A DNA stretch of 64,000 nucleotides from Muscardinus avellanarius (GCA_963383645.1 OY726563.1:37455331-37519330), one strand, 5' to 3'; positions 34,861-46,843 are shown, numbered from the stretch's first letter. Translations and numbers: made by a program. Notes: generated from the sequence alone by a model not told the origin.

Positions 34861-35067
34861 GGGGGAAGAGGAAAATTTCCTAATGTACATGATGTACATT
34901 TACAAACATATCAATATCAATCACTAAGCCAAACATGAGAAGAAGGGAGGGGGAAGGATTGGGGTGGGAATTGGGTAAGGGCTGAGTGATGTGTGCATGT
35001 ATGCCTCTACCATCTTGTTCTCCATTAAGATGTATGACTACAGTGTACCAATAAAAAGTTTAAAAAC

Positions 35068-35183
35068 ACATGAATGGATATACAAATTATTGCCTTGCCA
35101 TAAAATGGAATATTATTCTGTCAGAAAAAAAATAAAGTGACAATATATGCTACAAAATGGATGAATATCAAAAAATAGTATGC
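35068..35183 (+). repeat. Ancient L1 continuation
   Basis: 'aatggatatacaaattattg', 'ataaaatggaatattattctg' and 'aaaatggatgaatatc' continue the L1 left at 28975. It stops at 'agtatgcta', where an ID element begins. Confidence 0.75.
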
Positions 35184-35275
35184 TAGGCTGGGGTATAGCT
35201 CAGTGGTAGAGCACTTGCCTAGCATGCATGAGGCCTTGGGTTTGATCCCCAGTACCGAAAAACAAAACAAATGAA
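35184..35275 (+). repeat. ID SINE (tRNA-derived)
   Basis: Well-preserved ID element. Polymerase III A box 'tagctcagtgg', then 'gcacttgcctagcatgc', and B box 'gggtttgatcccc'; A-rich tail. Confidence 0.92.
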
Positions 35276-35999
35276 CAAAAATCCAAGGAGGTGAACATGG
35301 CAGGGTAGAGCAAAAATACATGCTGGACTTACTTCATAATCTGGTGCCAAACAACAGAAATGCTCACATGATGAGAAGACAAACGTCAGTAAGGAGAAAG
35401 CCCAAATCTTGGGGAAGGTAGCAACTATATGGGAAACAGGCAGGTGGTAAGAATTACCTATCTCTCAAACTGTAAGCCTAGATGGGAAAGGAGAACTAAA
35501 CAAAGCAATGAAATTCAAATGATACCCAGAAGGGTAGGAAACACTGATACCTAAGAAAAATCCCTACAGAATTCTGATCAGCCGCTATCTAGAGTCCTGG
35601 GGCCCATCTACCAGATTCTGAGTATTGCTAGCACAGAGTCTAGGTGGGAAACGACAGAAAATTTTTCATCCTGTGTGCTTGAATGCCTCACAGTGCAAGG
35701 GGAGCCTCAATGAGGCTCCTGAGCCCCGTGTACAATGAGCTTTGCAAACCTTTCCAGAGCAGAAAGCCTTCAAGAGGGCTCCAAAGAACTCATCTGAGCT
35801 GGACCCCGGGTACTGGCATTACACTCTCAGATTCCTGCAACAAGCTTTACCTGAGTACATTGAGCAATAAGTCTAGACCAAATGCCAGTAGATGCTTAAC
35901 CCCATAAAGAGGCCATAATCCAAGAAGAAACAGAAACAAACTGGCATAGCATGTGACTATCCATATTTACCTACAGACTCACTCACCTCAACAGAGATA

Positions 36000-36740
36000 A
36001 CTCTGTCACATTTGATTAAATTTTAAAAGGTTTTAAATCTTTTATTGTCCATTTGCTCATGTACACAATGATCAACTTATGTGCATACATCTATATGTTT
36101 ATCAGTTTCTTTACTTCTTCATAGTAATTCTCTATTTATTATTCTTTTCTTATTTGGTATGGTAGTGTATTTGAGGATTAGTGGTTTTGTTAGAGATGTA
36201 GCTTGTATTTGCCTCTGTCATCCTAGCCCCTCTTACCCCTCTAATAGCCAAAATTCTATTGATCATGCTTTCTAATTCTTTTCTGTTGTGTCTACTTCTT
36301 ACTTCTTCTCTTTATGTATCCATTATGGTATATAACTACTACATTTATCTGTTTTCTCTCTTTTCTTTCCTTGAATATTCTAAACTTTCTTTTGTCCTCC
36401 TATCTCATATTCATTTCTTTTAACAAACCATATTGATACTATCATTTAGACCTATTTAGCTGGTATAATTCGTGCTCCTATCATCCACGTTGTTGTGATT
36501 ATTAGAACTGTGGATGCCCTTGAGATCACACAGGATTCAATATTCTTATATAAGGTTTATATATGTTTAATGTTGCTATTGCTAACTCCTGACCACATTA
36601 CACATATTTGGAGGCTGTTAGTATAGGAGAAGGCATAATAGGTCCCTGGTACATATTTTAGTACTTGTATACATTTTTCTGGTATAGTTGTTGCTATTCT
36701 CTTTCCCCATTTATGTGAGATATTACAATCTAGGCTGAAA
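36000..36740. other. T-rich part of L1 5' region, unclear
   Basis: Pyrimidine-rich sequence on the plus strand between the L1 5' start and ORF1-like sequence. It may be long 5'UTR or another insertion. I see no known family. Confidence 0.35.
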
Positions 36741-37139
36741 TTAAAAATTCATGAGGTAGAAACTTTACCACTCAGCTACACCCCCAATACAGCAATACTG
36801 AACCTTGCTACACTAAAAAGCCCTGAGGAATTAAAGGGAAAACTACTCTATAGTAAGAACTATAACTCAAAAAAAAACATAACAGAGAAAAACACAAGAT
36901 TAGCAAACAACCATACCTCCACAGCAATGGAATTTACAGAAGTACAGAAACAGAAATTAACAAAGGGAAGATTCAGAAATTTATCAGATTGATCAATGAT
37001 CTAAAAGAAAATCTAAAGAAGAAACTCAGAAAAAAAGCAGGAAACAAAAGAACATGTCAATAAATCAATTGAAACCCTGAAAAATTCATATATATCCTGA
37101 ACAAAATGAAAGATGTAATAATTTTAAAATTCAGCAGGA

Positions 37140-37338
37140 GAGCTGGGCATGGTGGTGTACACCTGTAATCCCAGCATGTTGGAGGCTGAGACAGGAGGAT
37201 TGCAGGTTCACAGCCAGCTTCAGCAACTTAGTGAGGGTGAGACCCTGTTTCAAAATAAAAAATGAAATAGGGTTAAGGGTGTAGTTCCTAGGTAAAATGC
37301 CCTTGGGTTTAATTCTCAATATCACACACAAAAGTTAA
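37140..37338 (+). repeat. B1-dID SINE
   Basis: Sense SINE 'gctgggcatggtggtgtaca' to 'gggtttaattctcaatatc', inside the L1 ORF1-like region. Confidence 0.87.
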
Positions 37339-37724
37339 TTAAACAGAAAGTATCACCAACAGACTAGACCACAAGGAAAACAGAATCTCAGCCTCAGAAG
37401 ACAGTGAATTTGCACTTGAACACAGTCAACAATGTAGAAAATAAAATACAAGATCATTATCAGAACATTTAGGAAATATGGGCTAGCATAAAGAGCCAAA
37501 ATATTAGGGCAATTGGAATAGAGAAAGGCCTATAATATAAACCAAGATAATAAAAAAAACCCTTCAAAGAAATAATATCAGAGCCAGGTGTACAGGTACA
37601 CATTTGTAATGATAGCACTTGGGAGGCTGAGACAGGAGGATTGAAGGCTTGAAGCCAACCTCAGCAAATTAGCAAGACTCTCAGAAACTTAGTGAGACCT
37701 GTTCAAAATAGAGCTGGGGTATAT

Positions 37725-38092
37725 TGTTGCGACCCTAAGGCTCTGACCAGCAGAGCCTAGGGAAGAAACACACAAACGCTGACTTGTTGATGAAGCTACT
37801 TCCTCTTTATTTCCCACAGCAGTTTCCTTATATACCATACCAAGCCTGTTCCCAAAATATCCACCAATCCCATTCCGCCCATGTCCATCCCATGCTCCCT
37901 AGAAGGTACCTCATAGGCGTACTGGCCTAACCACGAGGCATTACGTCACAGTCCATGCATGAGGCGCGTGATGCTGACAACAGCGCATGCGCCAGCCAAG
38001 ACCAACAGCGCATGAGCAAGCCAAGACCACCATCCTTGGCAGTCAGCCCGGGCGCCATCTTGGGCTGACGTGCCACACCCTGGCTTCCCACA
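37725..38092 (-). mobile_element. Solo LTR of a class-II (IAP-like) endogenous retrovirus
   Basis: A 368-bp solo LTR with TG...CA ends. The exact 6-bp target duplication gtatat is at 37719-37724 and 38093-38098; six bases is typical of class-II (ERVK/IAP-type) elements. On the minus strand, U3 holds a CpG-containing region, a TATATAAGG box (plus 37827-37835) and an AATAAA signal (plus 37806-37811). The other LTR and all internal genes are gone, so this is a recombination product. CpGs and short length suggest relative youth. Confidence 0.85.
37979..38062 (-). promoter_or_regulatory. U3 direct repeats and factor-like motifs of the solo LTR
   Basis: Two tandem units of about 25 bp ('cagcgcatgcgccagcc' and 'cagcgcatgagcaagcc', each followed by 'aagacca'). 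CGCCATCTT at about 38053 fits a reversed YY1 site. TGACGT occurs near 38067 and, reversed, near 37944 (cAMP-response-like). Function inferred. Confidence 0.45.
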
Positions 38093-38138
38093 GTATATCT
38101 CAGAGGTGGAATGCTTCTGGTATCAATCCCCAGTTAAC

Positions 38139-38178
<40 letters not shown>
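38139..38178. repeat. (AC)n microsatellite
   Basis: About 19 AC units at the tail of the LTR-split SINE. Confidence 0.96.
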
Positions 38179-38181
<3 letters not shown>

Positions 38182-38303
38182 AATTTTCCAAACTTGCAAA
38201 ATGAAATGGACATTCACGTACAGTAGACATTTAGAATCCCAGTTAAGACAAGATCAGTGAAGTCTTCCACATGACTTATTATAATTAAAATGATCAAAAT
38301 TAA

Positions 38304-38512
38304 AGCTGGGCATGGTGGCACATCCTTGTAATCCCAGTATTCGGGAGGCTGAGACCAGAGGATCGCGGTTCCGGGCAACCTCAGCTATTTGGTGAGGCCC
38401 TTTGCAACTCAGTGAGACCCGGTTCCAAAATAAAGAATAAAAAAAAATAGAGCAGGGGGTGTAGCTCGGAGGTCAAATGCCCCTGGGTTCCATCCCCAGA
38501 CCTGAAAAAAAA
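38304..38512 (+). repeat. B1-dID SINE
   Basis: Sense SINE 'gctgggcatggtggcacatc' to 'gggttccatccccagac', with poly(A). Confidence 0.9.
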
Positions 38513-38594
38513 ATTAATGCCAACAAGAGAAATTTAAAGTCAACAAGAGCTAAAAGGCAAACTGATATGAATCACTTCAAAATTCTCAGCCTCA

Positions 38595-38720
38595 ATTATT
38601 TTTTTTTGTGTGTGTGGTACTGGTGATTGATTTGCTGAGGCTGGCTTTGAGCTTGTGACCCTCTTGTTTCAGCTTCTCCAGTACTGGGATTACAAGAATA
38701 TGCCACCACCCTCAGCACTC
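38595..38720 (-). repeat. B1-dID SINE, internally deleted
   Basis: Antisense SINE with poly(T) and 'gtggtactggtgattgat', jumping straight to 'gctgaggctggctttgagc' and ending 'atgccaccaccctcagca'. Confidence 0.8.
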
Positions 38721-38931
38721 AACCCAAATTCTTAAATATCATTCCATTCTTGGAATGATATTTGTTAAGTCCTAGAAGCAAACAACCTCAAAGATGCAAA
38801 TTAAAACTACACTGAAATTTCACCTAACCCCAATTAGAATGGCAATAATCACAAAGTCAAACAATAATAAATACTGGTGGTGATGTGGGGAAAGAGGAAC
38901 TCCTATACTCTGTTTTGGGGATTCCAAATTA

Positions 38932-38967
38932 GTGCTGCTGCTGCAGCTGCTGCTGCTGCTGCTGCAG
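38932..38967. repeat. (CTG)n trinucleotide repeat inside L1
   Basis: GCTGCTG... array with one CAG interruption, embedded between L1 ORF2 C-terminal sequences. Confidence 0.95.
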
Positions 38968-40261
38968 AGATCAATGTGGAGATTTCTAAGAAAACTGGGA
39001 ATTGATCCACTTTATGATCCAGCTATAACACTTCTGGGTATCTTTCTTAATAAGATCCCCAACACTCAGGAAATAAAACTAAAAATCAATAAATGGGATA
39101 ATATCAAATTAAAAATCTTTTTTGCAGCAAAGAAAACTATTGAGAGTCCAAAAAATGAGCCTAAAGATGCAAGAAAAATTTTGCCTTCGACTACTCTGAT
39201 AGAGGACCAAAATCTAGAACATAAAAAGATCTAAAAAAAACTTAACATTAAAAAAACAGCAGATACCCCAATTAAGAATGTGCAATGGAACTGAATAGAC
39301 TCTTCTCAAAACAAAAAGTACAATTGACCAATAAATATATAAAAATGTTCAACATGACTAGCAATCAGGGAAATACAAATCAGAACTCTACTGAGATTCT
39401 ACTCAACTCCAGTAAATATGTCAGTCATCCAGAATATCAACAATAACAAGTGTTGGTGAAGATATGAGGGAAAAGAAACTTTTATGCACTCTTGGTAGAA
39501 TTGTAAATTAATATAACCACTCTAGAAATCAGTTTGGAATTCCCTCAAAAAACTAGGAATGGAGCCACCATATGACCCAGCTATACCACTCCTTGGTGTC
39601 TTTCCTAAAGAACTAAAGTCAGAATATTATAGTGATGCATGGACACTCAAGCATAATAGCAGCACAATTTACAATAGCCAAATTATATTACCAACCAGGT
39701 ATCTGTCAATGGATAAGTGGATAAAGAAAATGTGGTATATACACACAATGGAATTTGACTCAACCATAAAGAAGAACAAAATTATGTCATTTGCAGAAAA
39801 ATGGATGGGACCAGAGAATATTATACTAAGTGAGATCAGTGAATCTCAGAAAGTCAAGAGTGGTATGTTTTCTCTTATTTGTGGAATCTAGAGTGAAAAA
39901 CAGGAAAATTAAGAGACTTTAATGCAAAGATAGATTGGTAGAGTAGTTGAAGGGGATTAAGTTTGAGAGGGAAAAGAAAAGGAAGGGTCAGGGAAAGAAA
40001 TAGTTCAAATAATACTATGGCAATATGTGAAAGTATTATTAACAATTTCACTAAGTCATGTGGGGAAAAGAAAGGGGGATCATCAAAGGATATTTAGAGA
40101 AGTGCACAAAGAGCTGTATGCATGTATGTTTCAGCATATTGACTCTAACTGTGATGTATACTTTCCTATCACTCTGAACTTTATTATACTCTGAGACTAC
40201 AATGTATCAATAAATGTACATTAAAATAATTGTAATGCATCAATAAAATGCAATTAATAAA

Positions 40262-40612
40262 AAACCAAAAGAATAAAACAAATAGCCTCTCAAATATGCT
40301 AAGTGAAGTGAAAGAAGACAGACTCAAAGGCCACATATGTTTCCATTTGCATGGAATATTTAGAATAGATAAATTCATAGAGACAAAAATCAGATTGGTC
40401 ATTGGCAGGATCTGAGGACAGATAATATAGAGTAACTATCATTGGTATAGGGTTTCTTTTTGGGCTTGTAAAAATATTCTGGAACCAGACAGAGTAGTTT
40501 TACAACACTGGGAATGTACTGAATGCCACTGAAGTTTACAATTTTGAAATGGTTAATGTTATATGATAGTAATTTCATCTTAATGAGTATTTTATACTTT
40601 ACTATATTAAAA
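40262..40612 (+). repeat. Ancient L1 3'UTR (final piece)
   Basis: 'atatgctaagtgaagtgaaag', 'ggccacatatgtttccattt', 'tttttgggcttgtaaaaata' and 'aagtttacaattttgaaat' are old L1M/L1ME 3'UTR marks. It continues the L1 left at 35183. Confidence 0.72.
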
Positions 40613-40619
40613 AATTGAA

Positions 40620-42312
40620 GGTGAAAGATTACATAATATTTTAATTAGATGTAGCAAAAGCATTTGACAAAATCCAGTATCTATTCCTGATTCTTCCAGC
40701 ACAGCAAGAATAGAGAGATGTTTCCTAAACCTGCTAAAGGATGTCTACCAAAACTCTATAGCAAACATCATACTTAATGGTGAAAAATGGAATGCTTTCC
40801 TCTTAAGAAGAAAGAACATCCATCCTCACCAATTTCCCTCAACATTGTACTGAAAGTTCTAGCTAGTGCTGTAAAACAAGGAAATAAAAGGCATCTATAT
40901 TTGAAATATCACAATGGAAAATATGATCATCTGTGATGACATAAAATCTAATGACATCTATAAAAACATATGCAAAACTAATAAATGAGTTTATGGAGGT
41001 TGAAGGATATACCATGTTAATATATAAAGTCGCTTTCATTTTTATCTTCTGATAACAACCAGAAAATAAAAAATTTTAAATTGGTATTTACATTAGCATT
41101 AACATGTATGAAATATGGAAAAATCTATCACATATGTGTAATCCCTATACATTAAAATCTTTAAAACTTTGCTGAGATAAGGAAGCCTCAAGAAAAGTGA
41201 CGTGCTGTGTTCATGGGTCAGAAAACTCAATATTTTAGGTATCAATCTACCTCAAATTGATAAGTAGATTCAGTGAAATACCAATCAAAATACTATCAGG
41301 ATTTTATAATTGGCAGGTTGATACTAAAATTCATATGTAAACAGAAATTATCTAGATAACCAAAACTACTATACAGAGAAGGACAAAGTTGGAGAATACT
41401 ATTTGGTTTCAGAACTATTATAAAGCAACTGCAAATAGTGTGGCATTAATGTAAAGATGGACATATAAATAAATGGAATAGAATAGAAATTCCAGAAATA
41501 TTCATACATATATGGGCAACTATTTTTAGCAAAGGTATGAAGGTAATTTATTAAAGAAGTAATATTCTTTTCAACAAATGGTAATGTAACAACTGGATAT
41601 CTATATAAAAACTTGGAGCCATAACTTGGACCATATACAAAAATGAACACTTGGAATGGATTATTGACCTAAATAAAACCTAAATTTATGAAATCTCTAG
41701 AAGGAAACATAGGAGAAAACTTTGTTACCTTGGTTTGGGCAAAGATTTATTGGCTCTAATGGCAATCCATAAAATAATATATTGAAATAATAGACATTAT
41801 TAGAATAAAATACTAGAAATATAGAAAAATAGGAAAACTAAGGAAATGAAAAGAGGCAGGCATTGTGGCGCATGCCTATAATCCCAGTGCTTGTGAGGCT
41901 GAGACAGGAGGATCACAGGTTTGTGGCCAGCCTCAGCTACTTAGTGAGGTACTTTACAACTTAAACTCTGGTTCAAATTAAAAAATAAAATAGAGCTGGA
42001 GGTGTAGCTCAGAGGCAGAATGCCCCTGGGTTCAATCCCTAGTATCAGGAGAGAGAATATGGAAAGACAATCATAGTCTAGGAGAAAATATTTGAAATCA
42101 CATATGAAATAGAGAGCCTGAGTCTAGAACTCAATACTCAATAATGAGAAAATAAACAACCACAATGAAATACTACTATATACCTGTAAGATGGCTAATT
42201 AGAAGAATTGACTATCCCCAAGAACTGGGGAATATGTGGAGGACATGAAACTTCATAGAATGTTTTAAATATGTGCAGTTCATTTTTTGTCAATGAAACT
42301 ACTTTTTAAAAT
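40620..42312 (+). repeat. Old L1 ORF2 fragment
   Basis: Sense reverse-transcriptase-region onward: 'gcaaaagcatttgacaaaat', 'aatggtgaaaaatggaatgc', 'gacataaaatctaatgac'-like, then 'gaaggaaacataggagaaaa'. Heavily mutated. The SINE at 41850-42048 interrupts it. Confidence 0.78.
41850..42048 (+). repeat. B1-dID SINE
   Basis: Sense SINE 'ggcaggcattgtggcgcatg' to 'gggttcaatccctagtatc'. Confidence 0.9.
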
Positions 42313-42324
42313 TATTAGTTGGTA

Positions 42325-43000
42325 ATACGCCAGGCACTATGGTTCTCAAACAACATGCTACTCCTGGGTGACCTTATCCCCGTTCATACTTGTCATCTAT
42401 ACTCTGAGGACTTAAAGTATTTTCAGCCCAGGTCATTCTGTTCAGGCTCCAACCTGTTAAGCTGGTTGTCTCATCCACATTGCCACTTATCTGTTCCATA
42501 GGCACCCTAATTTAGCATGCCTAAGGCAAAATTTGCCTGTTTTTCTCTGTTATTTCTCAATACCATGAACAGCAAATACCATCTACCTGGCTGTCAAAAA
42601 TGATCCAAGCATAATTTTTCTCTACATATTTCTCATCTCTAACATCCCAAATGTGTCGTGCATCTCTCCCATTCTCACCAACATTATATGAATCCAAACC
42701 ATCCAGCATTTCTCTAGCAATAATCTCATCAGCCTTTTCCCCACCCAACTCAGCTCTTAAAGTTCATACACACAAACAACTAGAGATTTAAAAACACAAG
42801 CAGTATCTTTTCATGCCGGAGGTTAGAATCTTTCAGTCGCTTCTCATTCCCTCAGGACGAAGTTCAAACTCTTTCAGGTGAGTTATCTACAAGGTGGGGT
42901 CCCCATTTCCTCAGGACTCCCCTCTGCACTTGACATCTCTTGCCATTTCCTTCCTCCCTCTGCTGGCTCTGGTCACTGGGGAAGAGTTGCAGCAAGTCTG
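42325..43000 (+). repeat. L2 LINE
   Basis: Sense L2 3' region. Follows L2 order: 'catttgcctgtttttctctg'-like middle, 'caaaccatccagcatttctc', 'cttctcattccctcaggac', 'gaagttcaaactctttcag' and 'cacttgacatctcttgcc'. Ancient, no open frame. Confidence 0.55.
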
Positions 43001-46000
43001 CAATGGCTTTTTGGCTCCAATTCTGTATTCCATGGGTGGCCTCACAGCAATAATGAAGAACTGTGGTGGCAGGGGAGAAAAAAGCCAGCAGAAGTAATTT
43101 TTATTAAGTTCCTGTTTCAGTTAGATGTTCTTATACAGGCAAAGTAGGAAAAAGGGAAATACAAAGATGACTTTGGTGGAGTGATTTCTAAAGGAAAATG
43201 CAGTTTTGTGTTTTCACCCAGCTATGGGCTCCTCTGGATTTTAATATTATGGTGGGGTCATAACAAGAATTTCCTCTATTGTTGGCTTTACACAGATGCA
43301 AAGCGGTGCTCAGGAAGCTGGGAGATTGATGAATAGCCGGTTTGATGTATTTGAGCCATTCACCACTTTGAGTTAAATGTGCATATTCTGTTCAAAATAG
43401 ACAATGGGGAGGGGCGGTCCCCCTTTCCTTCTCTAACTTGCATAACATCAGGCCTGGCTGCTTTAACTAATGAGTAGAAGTAAAGGCTCCTACTGATTCC
43501 AGGGAGCCATTAATTCTCTGCTTGCAGAGCCACCATGGAGTTTTTCATTGGCCACATTTTTTAGCCATTACCAGTTGCTTCTGAGCAGCAGTGCTGACCC
43601 CGGGGTTCCTGTGTGTGTCACACACACACAGGCATATAATGGGTTCCAAAGTCCCCTCAGAAGGAATTTTACTGAGGACCAGGAGCAGATGCAAAGAAGA
43701 TGCACATTTTGGCTATTCTATTGACAAACATGTCTCAGAACTATTAGTTTTAGGGAATGTAACTGACTTTAAGAATGTATGTTTATGTCAATATATAACC
43801 TGGTAGAAGGCAGTGGGTGCAAGTGAGTTGCAAAATTCTCTAAAACTAATTGCAGAGTCTTGCTACCCTTTATAATAACATTGTTTGCTCCATTATTGCT
43901 CTGGGTTTATTATTTGCTCAATAGCCTCATTGATCTTGCCTCAGTGTGCTTTCCATTTTTACACATTACATTCTCTTAGGAATTGAAAAGCACTGTGTCT
44001 CTGAAGACACTCAGTCAACTTGAAAAGACTCATTTTCGAAAAGGTCTTAACCTGCCTTCAACTTGAAGCCATTCAGACTTTGTTCAAGCAAATGTGAGGG
44101 CAGAGATGCATCATTTCTACCATCATTTGGAAGCTGCTTATCCGAAAGGTCGTTTACAGACCAGTTTTGAAGGATATTTAAAATCCAGGGATCTAGTCTC
44201 ATATTTAAAGAGACTGCATATGTAATTGGAGCAGGACAATTCATTATTTAATGGATTCTGCATTATTCAATATCATAAATATTTTGTGGGGGGAAAGCCT
44301 ACCATTTCATTAAGATTCCAACTACTGAACTTATAATGAGCAAAATCATAATGTGTGGAGAAGAAAAAGGCAAAAGAAGAAATAAGCAGAAGAGGCTAGG
44401 AAGTGATTCCCACTCAAGATAAATCCAAGTTGGAAAGGCAAGAGTTTTGCAGCTTTTTTTTTAAATTTGAGATCTCATTTCATCCATCAATAATTCTCTG
44501 CTATTTGAAAGAAAGGGCAATTTAAACCATCTTAAACTCATGACTGAGTGATCCAGAAAGTCTAGAAGCTCTACAAGCCCAAATAAAACTTCAAGTAGCA
44601 TAGCATAAAAAGCACACCAGGAATGGTTTATCTGATATTAATTGAATAAAGTAGGCAAAATGTTTAAACTATTATTAATGCTTGAAAGTTATACTGCTAT
44701 CTCTCCCTTCTATGTCTAAAATGTTAACCACTTTCATAAATATTAAGCCAACCAATAGGCTTATCCACATTGCTTTTTAAATGGTTAAGTACTGGGTAAA
44801 AAAAGGAAATAAAGAGGCAAATTAATGCTGCAAATTAGTCATCTTCTGATAACTTCATGACAGTGACTCAGCAATCCACTTAATGTGAACTTCAGCAGCT
44901 TTTAATCAGTTTTGTGTGAAAAGACCTGATTTGATTTGGGCTTTCAAATGACTTTATCATTCCCAGGGTTCCAAGGATGCTAATCAACAATTAGTTCTTA
45001 GGAAAAAAGGTTTGCCTGTTCTAACCTTCAACTCATCCATATAGCCACTGGCAGCACTTGTTTTTCTATCAAAATGCAAAAATGTTAGTAGCTAAAAATA
45101 TGCCTATGCAAAGGTGGTGAAATTTCTTTCAAAACTATTACCTTGGGACAATTACAATAGTTAGGATCTTTCTTTTTCAAAGGGTAGTGGCAGAGAACCC
45201 AGCCCTTCTTCCCACCTCCCCTAAAAATTTGAATGACATGGTATCTTCCTGCTAAAAAACAGAATAATCTACTGTTTGAAATTCAAGCAGAACACATCAG
45301 CATTTCAGGACCACCTGGGACCCAGGGGGACTGGGAGACTTCCAGATGGAGTGTAAGACAATTCATTGATATTTACATAACAAGAATAAATGTTTTTCCT
45401 AAGATAGCATTTCTCTTCAGTATTTTCAGACCACCAGCAAAAGAGGGAGGTACAGAAATTCTATTACATTAATAGTCTTTGTTTTTATGGCTTTGGCATT
45501 TATTAACTAGTGGGAGCTGTTTATTGGGTCATAAACGTTACTAATGGGGATATTATCTCTAAATTATAAATCTCCTTCAGTATATAGCTTAGTTATAAAA
45601 AGAATAATTATTTAAAGTGTCTGTATGGCTGCAATGTATCATGTTTATCGGCATGATTCCTGTAATGGCCACTTCATTGTTTTTTGGGCTTGAGCAAGGA
45701 ACAAGCAGGGCAGTAATACACTTCTAGGCAAGAGAATGGACAGTGTTACTTTTGGTATTCTTCCCTTTTTTCCTCCTGTTTTTTAAATAAACTACTTCAA
45801 AAGCCAGTACAAGGGCTAAATTATCTATATATTTAAACTCTTGAGGGAAAGACAACCAAGTGAAGAGTTGAATAGGTAAGTGACGGATGTGTCAGCTTGA
45901 AAAGTTCCAGGATAGTGTCAACGTTCTAAAAGCTTGCTCCCTGGAGAATGAGAGCTCTTAAAGTGACAAAATGGCTGATACTGTGAGTTGTATTTTAAAA

Positions 46001-46795
46001 TATTTAAAAACCTGGCACAAAAATCAAATAGTCAAAATTAGGGTAGATGGCTCTAGTACCTGAGTATACTGATTTACCGGAAAGCCATATGGGGTCTAAC
46101 AACAGCACATGTGGAATTACCCTGTTTATGTAGAAAAGTAATTTATTGATTCAATTTTTTTTAAATTAAAGAGCCATTGTGGTTTAGCAAATTAGTACAG
46201 CTGAGTGTCAAGAATCCAGGTCACTTCTAGGTGAGACGTGTTGGAAATGTGGAGTGAAAGAATAAAAAGACCGGAGAAACCCTGAGATGTCATCTGTTCC
46301 CCTTCCCCTCCTCTGAATAGGCCCTAAAAGGTGAGCAGCACAATCCCTTTCTGACAGGTTTCTGCTATCTCTGAGAAGACTTGCCAAAGGAATTTAAAAT
46401 ACTTGGCATCTAACACTGAGTACCGAGGTAGATTGGAGAAGACCTCTGATACAGAATTCCCAGAGGTCCTTGGCTATGAGTCTTGATCAAATGTACACTA
46501 TATCTCAAGAGTTCTGCTGAAGAATAAAAATAGAACCAGAGCAATTCAGGGGGAAATTGTAGTTTTAGAATATTTAAACACCTGGGCAGGGGGGCTGGTG
46601 ATGTGTATGTAAAATGAACCAAGACAAATCTTCAAATCTTCAGCATTCACATTGCTAAATATTTTAGACAAACTATATTTTTGTTATACTGTAATTATAT
46701 ACACATGCATATTCCTAAAATAGCAAGCTGACTTTAGATACAAAAGGGGCATAAAAAATACAAATACTGTGTATGTTTCAATTTCTCTACTAAAT
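43001..46795. other. Single-copy region with candidate conserved elements
   Basis: No repeat family or exon recognised. Three stretches look like conserved noncoding DNA: about 43390-43600 (AT-rich homeodomain-type ATTA motifs beside a GC-rich block), 44820-45010, and 45480-45700. Small open frames here have no domain. It lies 3' of the minus-strand gene. Confidence 0.35.
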
Positions 46796-46797
46796 GT

Positions 46798-46841
<44 letters not shown>
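46798..46841. repeat. (GT)n microsatellite
   Basis: About 21 GT units. Confidence 0.97.

Positions 46842-46843
<2 letters not shown>

Larger units (their letters stand above)
28976..35067 (+). mobile_element. Near full-length L1 carrying composite copy C
   Basis: Six-kb insertion in the ancient L1; 'atgaatgga' flanks it on both sides (about 28967 and 35071). Order: L1 5'UTR (28976-30615), ORF1 remnant (30616-31105), composite copy C (31105-32690), ORF2 from the middle of the reverse transcriptase (32700-34860), and 3'UTR ending 'cagtgtaccaataaaaag' (35060). The end of the host's ORF1 and the first part of ORF2 are missing around copy C. Either copy C inserted with a deletion, or the two recombined through shared ORF1 sequence. 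Confidence 0.72.
37580..38138 (+). repeat. B1-dID SINE split by a solo LTR
   Basis: Sense SINE: 'agccaggtgtacaggtaca' to 'gagctggggtatat' (37724). After the LTR it resumes at 38093 with 'gtatatctcagaggtgg' and ends 'atcaatccccagttaac'. Confidence 0.9.
35276..40261 (+). mobile_element. Second L1 insertion, ORF2 mostly deleted
   Basis: L1 5'UTR-like start 'aggaggtgaacatggcag' at about 35286, 5' region to about 36870, degraded ORF1-like sequence (36880-38760), then L1 3' sequence (38760-40255) with an A-rich end. 'aaaacaaat' at the left edge and 'ataaaacaaatag' at the right suggest a target duplication in the ID tail. SINEs at 37140, 37585, 38304 and 38595, plus a solo LTR, lie inside it. The ORF2 centre is absent. 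Confidence 0.6.

Noticed and set aside
35184..35262. Functional tRNA gene
   Set aside because: A and B boxes are present, but no cloverleaf or anticodon arm can be drawn, and similar copies occur throughout the window: it is an ID SINE.
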